Assembly: GCF_029952955.1 (NCBI RefSeq)
Contig: NZ_JASATX010000002.1
Span: 307,316-371,315 of the forward strand
Direction of reading: 5' to 3'
Length of the DNA: 64,000 bases
Source of the DNA: Ruicaihuangia caeni
GTDB taxonomy: Bacteria > Actinomycetota > Actinomycetes > Actinomycetales > Microbacteriaceae
This document shows, piece after piece, positions 26,635-34,082 of this stretch (position 1 is the stretch's first letter; each line of letters begins with the position of its first letter). The translations under genes were made by a program, and so were the position numbers. Below the pieces are notes generated by a model. It was not told the origin of the DNA. It did not search any database and saw nothing but the letters and a program-made list of their open reading frames with translations.

Positions 26635-28035
26635 ATGTCTGGCGCGCAGTTTGGCACGCTGTTCGGCATGGACTCTGATGCCCGATGCGATTACTTGATT
26701 CGAAACGCGCGCGTCGATGGCTCTCGGGATGGCGAGCAGTTGATCGATATCGGCATCGCCGAGGGCAAGATCGTCGCGATGACTGAACCCGGGATGCTGT
26801 CGGCACCCGAAGAGCTCGACGCGGCCGGGCGCACGGTCGTGCCCGGGGCGGTCGATGTGCACGTGCACCTCGGTAACGGGCCCCAGACGGTGATCGAAGA
26901 TCTCGTTACCGAAACCCGCATGGCCGCGTCGGGCGGCGTGACGACGATCTGCCCGTACATCATCTCCGCTGGGGGCTACGACGACATCATGGGCCAGCTC
27001 GCAGACGCGGTGTCCGAGCGCAGCGCGGTGGACGTGTTCCCACAGCTGGGAATCGTGTCGCCCGATCAGATCTCAGAAGTCCCCCGCTTGCATCGCGAGT
27101 TCGGTGTGCGCGCGTTCAAGTGCTTCATGGGGTACAAGGGGGCCGAGGCGTCGCCGAGCGGCATCCGAGGAATCGACGACGCTTCCATCGTCGTGCTTAT
27201 GTCCGAGGTTGCCAAGATTCCCGGTGGTCGTCTGGCAGTGCACGCGGAGAACATGGAGATCATCGAAGCGGCGCGAGCACGAGTGCAACACGATGAGCCC
27301 GATGGATCGCTTGCTGCGTGGACGAGGGCGCGTCCGAGCCTGGCTGAGACCGAAGCGGTACAGCGTGTGCTCCAGTTCGCTCGCGAAACGGGCTGCCCGG
27401 TCACCATCCCTCACATGAGCGTGGGCCAAGACATCGCGCTGCTGCGGGAGCACGCTGTGGGTGTCGATGCGGTGTTCGAGACGTGTCCCCACTTCCTCCT
27501 CTTCACCTGTGAGTCCCCGATCGGTGTGTGGGGTAAGGCGAATCCGCCGCTTCGAGGCGCGCTCGACCAGGCCGCACTGTGGGCGGCCTTGAAGGGCGGC
27601 GCGCTCGACGTGCTGGGGAGCGACCATTGCCCCTTCGATGCGAAAACGAAGCAGGCCGACAGGACGATCTGGGAGGCCCGGCCCGGCATTCCAAATGGCA
27701 GCGCGGTGATCCTGCCCATGATGTTCGATCGCCGAGCCGGCGATCCCGAAATCTCTGCCGCGATGATCACTGAGCTCACGTCGCAGAACGCCGCCGCTCG
27801 GTTCGCGCTTGCAGGCAAAGGGACGATAGCGCTCGGTGCTGACGCCGACCTCGCGATCATCGACGCCACCCCTGCGGTGTTCGACTCCGCCGAGCTAGGG
27901 GGCGTAGCTACCCATTCTCCTTACGATGGGAGGACGTTCGGCCACCGGGTCTGGGCGACGATCGCGCGGGGCGACATGGTCTTTCTCGAGGGGGAGCGTC
28001 GCAATCCCACCCGCCCGGCACGGGTGCTGACTTGA
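26635..28035 (+). CDS. Dihydropyrimidinase/hydantoinase-like cyclic amidohydrolase
   Basis: This 466-residue amidohydrolase-superfamily enzyme has an intact binuclear metal site: His76 and His78 (VDVHVHLG), the carboxylated Lys162 (FKCFMGYKG), His203 (AVHAENME), His260 (IPHMSVG) and Asp330 (LGSDHCPF). The family opens cyclic amides such as dihydropyrimidines, hydantoins or allantoin. VDVHVHLG differs from the usual DPHTH or DVHTH, so the substrate may be unusual. ATG 26635 is used; ATG 26668 is also possible, and neither has a clear ribosome site. The stop overlaps the SDR start (TTGA). Confidence 0.85.
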   Translation: MSGAQFGTLFGMDSDARCDYLIRNARVDGSRDGEQLIDIGIAEGKIVAMTEPGMLSAPEELDAAGRTVVPGAVDVHVHLGNGPQTVIEDLVTETRMAASGGVTTICPYIISAGGYDDIMGQLADAVSERSAVDVFPQLGIVSPDQISEVPRLHREFGVRAFKCFMGYKGAEASPSGIRGIDDASIVVLMSEVAKIPGGRLAVHAENMEIIEAARARVQHDEPDGSLAAWTRARPSLAETEAVQRVLQFARETGCPVTIPHMSVGQDIALLREHAVGVDAVFETCPHFLLFTCESPIGVWGKANPPLRGALDQAALWAALKGGALDVLGSDHCPFDAKTKQADRTIWEARPGIPNGSAVILPMMFDRRAGDPEISAAMITELTSQNAAARFALAGKGTIALGADADLAIIDATPAVFDSAELGGVATHSPYDGRTFGHRVWATIARGDMVFLEGERRNPTRPARVLT

Positions 28036-28853
28036 GCACGGAAGCGCGGTTGCAAACGGCCAGCGGAAGCGGGCTCCCTCGCGACGACGGTCTCCAAGGA
28101 AGAGTCGCGCTCATTACCGGTGGGGCGAGCGGCATCGGCCGGGCGACGGCCGTCGCGTTCGCTCGGGCGGGGGTGCGCACAGTCATCGGCCACTACCCCG
28201 GCGATCCCCACGATGCGACCTCGGCCATTGCCGCCGTGGAAAAAGCGGGCGGCGAGTGCATCGCGGTTCCGCTCGACGTGCGCGAGAGCAGTCAGGTCGA
28301 TGAATTCGCGCAGGCCGCGATAGACCGGTACGGGCGGCTCGACATCGTGGTCGCCGCGGCGGGCATCGCCCGCAGGTCTCCGTTGGAGGAAATGGTCGAC
28401 TCGTTGTGGAATGACACCATCGACGTGGACCTAACCGGGGTCATGCGCACGTTCCGGTCGGGTGCGGCCCGCATGACGGGCCCGGGAGCGATGGTCGCCA
28501 TCTCGTCCATCGCGGGCGGCATTTATGGCTGGAGCAGTCATGCTCACTATGCTGCTGCGAAGGCTGGAGTGCTCGGTCTCTGCCGCGCTCTGGCGCTGGA
28601 GCTGAGCGACCGAGGCGTACGCGTGAACGCTGTCATTCCAGGGCTCATCGAGACGCCGCAGACTCTTGACGGCGCGAACTCGCTCGGGCGTGACAACCTC
28701 GCACGCGCCGGTGCTGTGATCCCTGTTGGTCACGTCGGAGTGGCCGACGATGTCGCCCGGGTGATCCGCTTTCTGAGCTCCGACGACAGCGGGTACATCA
28801 CAGGACAGCAAATCGTAGTCGACGGCGGACTCACCGCGCGACGCGCTGATTGA
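28032..28853 (+). CDS. Short-chain dehydrogenase/reductase
   Basis: This 273-residue classical SDR has the NAD(P) motif TGGASGIG (29-36), NAG-like AAAGIA, catalytic Ser158/159, Tyr173 and Lys177 in YAAAK, and PG-type VIPGLIETP. The ending DSGYITGQQIVVDGG is typical of the FabG-like branch. The TTG start overlaps the hydantoinase-like stop, so the pair is coupled. In the proposed pathway it would reduce the semialdehyde produced by transamination, as some SDRs do for malonic semialdehyde; this is not proven. Its 3' end overlaps the convergent MGMT-family gene by 23 bp. Confidence 0.85.
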   Translation: MSTEARLQTASGSGLPRDDGLQGRVALITGGASGIGRATAVAFARAGVRTVIGHYPGDPHDATSAIAAVEKAGGECIAVPLDVRESSQVDEFAQAAIDRYGRLDIVVAAAGIARRSPLEEMVDSLWNDTIDVDLTGVMRTFRSGAARMTGPGAMVAISSIAGGIYGWSSHAHYAAAKAGVLGLCRALALELSDRGVRVNAVIPGLIETPQTLDGANSLGRDNLARAGAVIPVGHVGVADDVARVIRFLSSDDSGYITGQQIVVDGGLTARRAD

Positions 28854-29232
28854 CATCGGCTCTCTCAAGCCATTCTCGGTGACGAGCGCTGAGCATGTCG
28901 ATGCGAGGACGTTCGCCCCGGCGCGTCAACGGGGTGCCCTCAGCGAGGTAGTGCTCAAGAGCCTCACCCTCGTGGCATGCCGGGGGCTCGCCCGATGCGC
29001 GAACCACGCGCCACCAGGGGAGTCCATCCCCGTGCCAGGCCATGATCTGTCCGACGCGACGTGCCGCGTTCGATCCAAGCGCAGCGGCGATGTCGCCGTA
29101 GCTCATCACCCGCCCCGCGGGGATCGCCGCAACGATCTCGAGCACGGCAGCCGTGAACGCGTCTCCCGTCGGCGCACCGCCGGCCGGAGAACGGAGCCGA
29201 TCAGCGCGACTCGCCGTTGTTCCGTTCGTCAT
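28831..29232 (-). CDS. MGMT-family alkyltransferase-like protein (no catalytic Cys)
   Basis: This protein of about 133 residues has the methylguanine-DNA methyltransferase C-terminal fold: AVLEIVAAIPAGRVMSYGDIAAALG, the RRVGQIMAW recognition helix, and the active-site loop. That loop reads LPWWRVVRASG where MGMT has PCHRVV and typical ATL proteins have PWHRVV. The Cys is replaced by Trp and the His by Trp, so it cannot transfer alkyl groups in the normal way. It may bind damaged bases and flag them for excision repair, as ATL proteins do. ATG 29232 overlaps the upstream paralogue by 32 bp; no strong ribosome site is seen. Confidence 0.75.
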   Translation of the reverse strand: MTNGTTASRADRLRSPAGGAPTGDAFTAAVLEIVAAIPAGRVMSYGDIAAALGSNAARRVGQIMAWHGDGLPWWRVVRASGEPPACHEGEALEHYLAEGTPLTRRGERPRIDMLSARHREWLERADVNQRVAR

Positions 29233-29965
29233 CGCCGCGAAGCAGAGCATCGAACGAGAACTCGGCTGCAGCAGGCACGGGCCTGGGCTGCGCCGCGGCA
29301 TCCTGAGCGCTCTGCTGAGCGGCCGACACCGGGGGAGCGACATCCGCCGGAGCGCTCGGCACCGACTCCACATCGGCGTCGAGCGTCATGACCTGCGTCG
29401 GTGCGTCACCCGGGGCCGAGGGCGCGGACGGTGCTGACGGCGCCGATTCGGGCGACGGAGGCGAGGCAGGGGAGTCGGGGGATGAGACGGATGCAGCGGC
29501 ATCCGTCGTGATGTCTTCAGCGACCGCGTCGGCACCCGTGCCGGCCGCGAACGAGGCGTTGTGCGCTGCGGCCGCTGCCGAGACCGGCTGGACGGCCGGC
29601 GCGGCCAGGTCGATCGGGGCCGCGACGGCTTCGATCGTGTCGACCACAGTGGGTTCCGGGCTGGCGGCGCGAAGATCCACCGCGAAACCGAAGTCGGAGC
29701 TCGAGGGGATGATCGGCGTGCGCTCCGTCAGGTAGCGCTCGAGCGCACGGCCGGGGGCCTCTTCTCCGAAGAGCGGCGAACCGTCGTCGCCCGTGATGCG
29801 CCACCACGGCAGGCCTTCTTCGCGGTGCGCGTTGAGCACGTGGCGAATGGCGTCGGCGTCGGACTCAGCGAGGTCGGCGACCTTCGAGATCGCGAGCGCG
29901 CGACCAACCGGGATCGAGACGACGATCTCGACGACCCGGATCGTGAAACCCGTGGATTCGATCAT
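29201..29965 (-). CDS. Second MGMT-like domain with long Ala/Pro/Ser tail
   Basis: The first 80-90 residues resemble the downstream MGMT-family protein: FTIRVVEIVVSIPVGRALAI, then HREEGLPWWRITGDDG and ALERYLTERTPI match its AVLEIVAAIPAGRVMSY, WHGDGLPWWRVVRASG and ALEHYLAEGTPL. The remaining roughly 160 residues are low-complexity Ala/Pro/Ser/Asp with short SAPSAP repeats, probably disordered. It looks like an ancient tandem duplicate that lost the fully formed DNA-binding helix (SDADAIRHVLNAH instead of RRVGQIMAW) and gained a tail. No biochemical role is known. Confidence 0.6.
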   Translation of the reverse strand: MIESTGFTIRVVEIVVSIPVGRALAISKVADLAESDADAIRHVLNAHREEGLPWWRITGDDGSPLFGEEAPGRALERYLTERTPIIPSSSDFGFAVDLRAASPEPTVVDTIEAVAAPIDLAAPAVQPVSAAAAAHNASFAAGTGADAVAEDITTDAAASVSSPDSPASPPSPESAPSAPSAPSAPGDAPTQVMTLDADVESVPSAPADVAPPVSAAQQSAQDAAAQPRPVPAAAEFSFDALLRGDDERNNGESR

Positions 29966-29978
29966 TCGTCCAGCTTAC

Positions 29979-30434
29979 TTATAGCTCGAGGGCCCCGATG
30001 TTCTCGCCGTATGCGGTTTCACCGATGACCTTGAAGCCAACGCTCTTGAAGAACTGCTCCGGCCCCTTGTCGCCCGGCTCCCAGATCACGGTGAGCCGCT
30101 TGAAGCCGCGCGACCGCGCCTCGTCGGCGAGCGCGAGCACAGCGAACCGGCCGACACCGAGCCCCTGCTGGTCGGCCGCGACGTGGATGCGCCAGATGCA
30201 GCTGCGGAAGTACTCCTGCTCGGCATCCGGATCGAAGTTGCCGCGGATGAACCCGACGACGTGGTCGTCACCGTCGACCACCACGCGCGGCCAGGAGGTC
30301 ACCGGGTTGATGTATGCGTCTGCGATCGCGTACGAGGGCGGGGAGATGAACTGCTCCTGCCCCGGGCGCAGCGTGAGGCTGTTCGCCGCGACGATGTTCT
30401 TCGCCGACAGTTCTTCCAGTCGCAGCTCGGTCAT
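29979..30434 (-). CDS. GNAT family N-acetyltransferase
   Basis: This 151-residue GNAT has the acetyl-CoA pyrophosphate loop in QQGLGVGRFAV (motif A, Q/R-x-x-G-x-G/A) preceded by WRIHVAADQ, and motif B around PEQFFKSVGFKVIGE. The N-terminus RLEELSAKNIVAANSLTL and DPDAEQEYF suggest the spermine/spermidine acetyltransferase-like branch, but the substrate is not certain. ATG 30434 is the conserved start. It lies 13 bp from the MGMT-like gene on the same strand and may share its transcript. Confidence 0.85.
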   Translation of the reverse strand: MTELRLEELSAKNIVAANSLTLRPGQEQFISPPSYAIADAYINPVTSWPRVVVDGDDHVVGFIRGNFDPDAEQEYFRSCIWRIHVAADQQGLGVGRFAVLALADEARSRGFKRLTVIWEPGDKGPEQFFKSVGFKVIGETAYGENIGALEL

Positions 30435-30529
30435 GGCCACAGGGTAATCCTTCTGCCCATCTTCGCGGTGGATCTTCGTCGTCCTCGAGGTGAAGGAGCC
30501 GCCACGCTCCAAGAAGATATCTCGACACG

Positions 30530-30583
30530 AGCGCGCTGGAGCTTGGAGCGACGACCATTTCTGGTCGTCGCCGCGACGCCAGC
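30530..30583 (+). repeat. AGAAAT-loop compound repeat, copy X (left of icd)
   Basis: This 54-bp core is 49/54 identical to the reverse complement of 32044-32097. It has a perfect 9-bp stem GCGACGACC / GGTCGTCGC (30548-30556 and 30563-30571) with loop ATTTCT. A second hairpin GATGGCC-GTCTC-GGCCATC follows. A degenerate TATCTCGAC half-site at 30518-30526 abuts it. Confidence 0.7.
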
Positions 30584-30642
30584 GCCGATGGCCGTCTCGG
30601 CCATCGGAAGACGGCAACCCAGCATCCGCCGTGCCGGAAAAA

Positions 30643-30681
30643 TATCTCGACATCGAGAGATCTAGCGAGGTCGCGTAACAT
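30643..30681 (+). promoter_or_regulatory. icd promoter with TATCTCGACATCGAGA operator
   Basis: TATCTCGACATCGAGAGA (30643-30660) is an almost perfect 18-bp palindrome. A TAACAT -10 box at 30676-30681 puts the -35 region (about 30653-30658) inside the palindrome, so binding there would block polymerase. Two related sites lie in front of sucCD. Confidence 0.6.
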
Positions 30682-30704
30682 GGTCGGCGGTCAAAGGAGA
30701 GGAC

Positions 30705-31925
30705 TTGCCCGTGGAAAAGATCAAGGTCGAAGGCACCGTCGTCGAGCTCGACGGCGACGAGATGACGCGCATCATCTGGCAGAAGATCAAGGACTCGCTC
30801 ATCCACCCGTATCTCGACCTCAACCTCGAGTACTACGACCTCGGAATCGAGCACCGTGACGCCACCGACGACCAGGTGACGATCGACGCCGCGCACGCCA
30901 TCCAGAAGCATGGCGTAGGCGTCAAGTGCGCCACCATCACCCCAGATGAGGCCCGCGTCGAGGAGTTCGGCCTCAAGAAGATGTGGAAGAGCCCGAACGG
31001 CACGATCCGCAACATCCTCGGCGGCGTGATCTTCCGCGAGCCGATCATCATCTCGAACATTCCGCGCCTGGTGCCCGGATGGAACAAGCCCATCATCATC
31101 GGGCGCCACGCCTTCGGCGACCAGTACCGCGCGACCGACTTCCGCTTCCAGGGCGAGGGCACGCTGACCGTCGAGTTCACCCCGAAGGACGGCTCGGAGC
31201 CGCAGAAGTTCGAGGTGTACCAGTCGCCCGGCGACGGCATCGCGCAGGTGCAGTACAACCTCGACGCGTCGATCCGCGACTTCGCTCGCGCGTCGCTCAA
31301 CTACGGCCTCAGCCGCAAGTACCCCGTGTACCTGTCGACGAAGAACACGATCCTCAAGGCGTACGACGGCCGGTTCAAGGACATCTTCCAGGAGATCTAC
31401 GACACCGAGTTCAAGGAGCAGTTCGAGGCGGAGGGGCTCACCTACGAGCACCGGCTCATCGACGACATGGTCGCATCGGCCATGAAGTGGGAGGGCGGCT
31501 ACGTCTGGGCGTGCAAGAACTACGACGGCGATGTGCAGTCCGACACGGTGGCGCAGGGCTTCGGCTCGCTCGGTCTCATGACCTCCGTGCTCAGCACTCC
31601 TGACGGCAAGGTCGTCGAGGCGGAGGCGGCGCACGGCACCGTCACCCGCCACTACCGCCAGCACCAGCAGGGCAAGCCCACCTCGACGAACCCGATCGCT
31701 TCGATCTTCGCGTGGACCCGTGGCCTGCAGCACCGCGGCAAGCTCGACGGCAACCAGGCCCTGATCGACTTCGCGCTGACGCTTGAAGACGTTGTCATCA
31801 AGACCGTCGAGTCAGGCGCGATGACGAAGGACCTCGCCCTGCTCGTCGGCCCCGAGCAGCAGTGGCAGACAACCGAGGAGTTCCTCGCGACCCTCGACGA
31901 GAACCTCAAGGCGCGGCTCGCCTGA
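30705..31925 (+). CDS. icd: NADP-dependent isocitrate dehydrogenase
   Basis: Icd converts isocitrate to 2-oxoglutarate and CO2 with NADPH formation. The 406-residue protein is of the eukaryote-like homodimeric type: [14 protein letters not shown] at the N-terminus, [47 protein letters not shown]-like substrate segment, [26 protein letters not shown] (Tyr/Lys/Asp catalytic residues, in parts) and [15 protein letters not shown] 30705 has AGGAG at 5 nt spacing; GTG 30711 is an alternative. Two inverted copies of a stem-loop repeat flank it, and a TCA-type operator covers its promoter. Confidence 0.96.
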   Translation: MPVEKIKVEGTVVELDGDEMTRIIWQKIKDSLIHPYLDLNLEYYDLGIEHRDATDDQVTIDAAHAIQKHGVGVKCATITPDEARVEEFGLKKMWKSPNGTIRNILGGVIFREPIIISNIPRLVPGWNKPIIIGRHAFGDQYRATDFRFQGEGTLTVEFTPKDGSEPQKFEVYQSPGDGIAQVQYNLDASIRDFARASLNYGLSRKYPVYLSTKNTILKAYDGRFKDIFQEIYDTEFKEQFEAEGLTYEHRLIDDMVASAMKWEGGYVWACKNYDGDVQSDTVAQGFGSLGLMTSVLSTPDGKVVEAEAAHGTVTRHYRQHQQGKPTSTNPIASIFAWTRGLQHRGKLDGNQALIDFALTLEDVVIKTVESGAMTKDLALLVGPEQQWQTTEEFLATLDENLKARLA

Positions 31926-31939
31926 GCCGAGCGCACCGC

Positions 31940-31981
31940 CGAGAACGGCGCCCCTCCCTCGGGAGGCGGGCGCCGTTCTCG
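31940..31981 (+). terminator. icd terminator
   Basis: CGAGAACGGCGCCC (31940-31953) pairs perfectly with GGGCGCCGTTCTCG (31968-31981), followed by TTTG, 14 bp after the icd stop. Confidence 0.85.
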
Positions 31982-32042
31982 TTTGCGGTGGGGTCGTGCG
32001 ATGGCCGAGACGACCGAGCCGGGCGCCGAGACGGCGCCAGGG

Positions 32043-32097
32043 GCTGGCGTCGCGGCGACGACCAGAAATGCTCGTCGCTCGTGGCTTCAGCGCGCTG
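32043..32097 (-). repeat. AGAAAT-loop compound repeat, copy Y (right of icd, inverted)
   Basis: Reverse-complement partner of copy X. The stem is GCGACGACC / GCTCGTCGC (32055-32063 and 32070-32078, one mismatch) with loop AGAAAT. To its left are a GGCGCC-GAGAC-GGCGCC hairpin (about 32021-32039) and a GATGGCCGAGACG half-hairpin. The order of hairpins is the same as at 4277-4333. Confidence 0.7.
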
Positions 32098-32150
32098 AGG
32101 CAAGCCTGAGCTTGCTGGAACTCGGCGACCGGTGCGCGTAGAACTGAGTC

Positions 32151-34082
32151 ATGCGGTGGTTCGGGCAGGCGGTGCGTCACTACCCCGTAGTGGCGATCAC
32201 GCTCGCCATCGGCGCGGTGTCGCTCGTGCTCACACAAACGGATGCTGCCGCCGCTGTGCCCTGGATCGTCAGCGTCTACACCCTCGCCGTGGCAGCCCGC
32301 GCGGGGTGGAGCATGGTCCGCTCGTTGCTGTCGGGCCAGATCGGGCTCGACCTCTTGGCGGTCACCGCGATCATCGCGACCGTGGCAGTCGGCGAGTACT
32401 GGGCGAGCCTCGTCATCGTCTTGATGCTCTCGGGTGGCGAGGCGCTCGAGGACTATGCCGCTGGGCGCGCGAAGCGCGAGCTCAATGCGCTGCTCGAGCG
32501 AGTGCCGCAGCAGGCGCACCTCATCGTCGACGGAGACGAGACGCGGGTTCGCGACATCCTCGTCGGCGATGTCGAGCCCGACGACGAGTTGCTGATCCGT
32601 CCTTCTGAGATCGTGCCGGTCGATTGCGAGTTGGTCAGCGCCGAGGCGACCGTCGATGAGTCGTCGTTGACCGGGGAGAGCCTGCCGGTCGAGCGACACC
32701 AAGGTGAGCTGCTGTTGAGCGGCTCGGTCAACGGATCCTCGGCGATCCGAGTGCGCGCCGCCGCCTCTGCGGCCGACAGCCAGTACCAGCGGATCATCGA
32801 CCTGGTGCGCGAGGCATCCGAGAGCAAAGCCCCGATCGTGCGGCTCGCCGACCGCTACGCGCTGCCGTTCACGCTCGTCGCGTATGCGATCGCCGGTGTC
32901 GCCTGGCTGGTCTCGGGTGACCCGGTGCGATTCGCCGAAGTGCTGGTCGTCGCGACTCCCTGCCCGCTGCTCATCGCCGCGCCCGTGGCGTTCATGGCGG
33001 GGATGAGTCGTGCGGCGAAGGCGGGTGTCGTCGTCAAGAACGCGGGCACTCTCGAGCGGCTCGCCAGAGCCCGAACCGTCGCATTCGACAAGACTGGGAC
33101 GCTCACTCACGGCCAGCCCGAGGTGGTCTCGATCCTGCCGGCACCCGGCACGGGTATCGGTGACGCGGAGCTGCTCCGGCTTGTCGCCTCGGCCGAGCAG
33201 TACTCGTCGCATGTGCTCGCCGAGTCGCTCATGCGTGCGGCGAACGAGCGCGGTCTCACCCTGATCGCGGCGGAGTCCGCGAGCGAGGTCGCGACCAACG
33301 GGGTGGCCGCCGTGCTCGACGGTCGTCGAGTGGTGATCGGAAAGCCGCGGTTCGTGGCCGAGAACACCGGCAGCTTCGACCCGGTCGAGCTCGGCGCCGG
33401 TGAACTCGCCGTGTATGTCGGCGTCGATGGCCGCTACGCGGGCGCGGTGGTGCTGCGCGACAGGCTGCGCCACGAGGCGCATGACACGCTCGACGCGCTC
33501 ACGCGGTTCGGCGTGGCCGAGACGCTCATGCTGACCGGTGACACTGAGGCGACCGCCAGACAGATCGCCGCCCAGATCGGCATCACGGAGGTGGCGGCCG
33601 ACCTGCTTCCCGAGGACAAGGTGCGCATCGTGAAGGGGGCGACACCGAAACCCGTGGTCATGGTCGGCGACGGTGTGAACGACGCGCCGGTGCTCGCCGT
33701 CTCCGACGTCGGCATCGCGATGGGCGCGCGTGGCTCGACAGCGGCGAGCGAATCGGCCGACGTCGTGGTGCTGATCGACGACCTCAGCCGTGTTGCGACC
33801 GCCGTCGCCATCGGGCACCGCACCGTAGCGATCGCGCTGCAGAGCATCTGGATCGGGATCGCGTTGAGCGTCGTGCTGATGGTCGTGGCGGCCTTCGGGC
33901 TGCTGCCCGCGATCGTCGGCGCGACGCTGCAAGAGGTCATCGACCTGGTGACCATCGTCGCCGCTCTTCGGGCGCTCGCGCCGGGTCGCGACCGCCGCTT
34001 GGCTGGCGTGAGCCAGGGTGCGGCGCCGGCGACCACGCGAGACCAGGCGAGATCGGGCGTCGACCAGGCGCTCGAGCGCTAG
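32151..34082 (+). CDS. Heavy-metal-type (P1B) P-type ATPase without metal-binding domain
   Basis: This 643-residue ATP-driven metal transporter has the P1B transport motif TPCPLL (Cys271), TGES in the actuator, phosphorylated Asp313 in DKTGTLT, MLTGD and GDGVNDAPVL. The P1B histidine region reads SSHVLAESL where many have HP. There is no N-terminal HMA or CXXC metal-binding domain; the protein starts almost directly at the first helices. The ion could be zinc, cadmium, cobalt or copper and cannot be read with certainty. ATG 32151 is the likely start. Its stop shares a CTAG palindrome with the stop of the convergent P-type ATPase. Confidence 0.88.
   Translation: MRWFGQAVRHYPVVAITLAIGAVSLVLTQTDAAAAVPWIVSVYTLAVAARAGWSMVRSLLSGQIGLDLLAVTAIIATVAVGEYWASLVIVLMLSGGEALEDYAAGRAKRELNALLERVPQQAHLIVDGDETRVRDILVGDVEPDDELLIRPSEIVPVDCELVSAEATVDESSLTGESLPVERHQGELLLSGSVNGSSAIRVRAAASAADSQYQRIIDLVREASESKAPIVRLADRYALPFTLVAYAIAGVAWLVSGDPVRFAEVLVVATPCPLLIAAPVAFMAGMSRAAKAGVVVKNAGTLERLARARTVAFDKTGTLTHGQPEVVSILPAPGTGIGDAELLRLVASAEQYSSHVLAESLMRAANERGLTLIAAESASEVATNGVAAVLDGRRVVIGKPRFVAENTGSFDPVELGAGELAVYVGVDGRYAGAVVLRDRLRHEAHDTLDALTRFGVAETLMLTGDTEATARQIAAQIGITEVAADLLPEDKVRIVKGATPKPVVMVGDGVNDAPVLAVSDVGIAMGARGSTAASESADVVVLIDDLSRVATAVAIGHRTVAIALQSIWIGIALSVVLMVVAAFGLLPAIVGATLQEVIDLVTIVAALRALAPGRDRRLAGVSQGAAPATTRDQARSGVDQALER

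Noticed and set aside
30530-32097. icd plus flanking inverted repeats as an insertion sequence or composite transposon
   Set aside because: There is no transposase or visible target duplication, and icd is a normal housekeeping gene. The repeats are better treated as an intergenic family, though a mobile past is possible.
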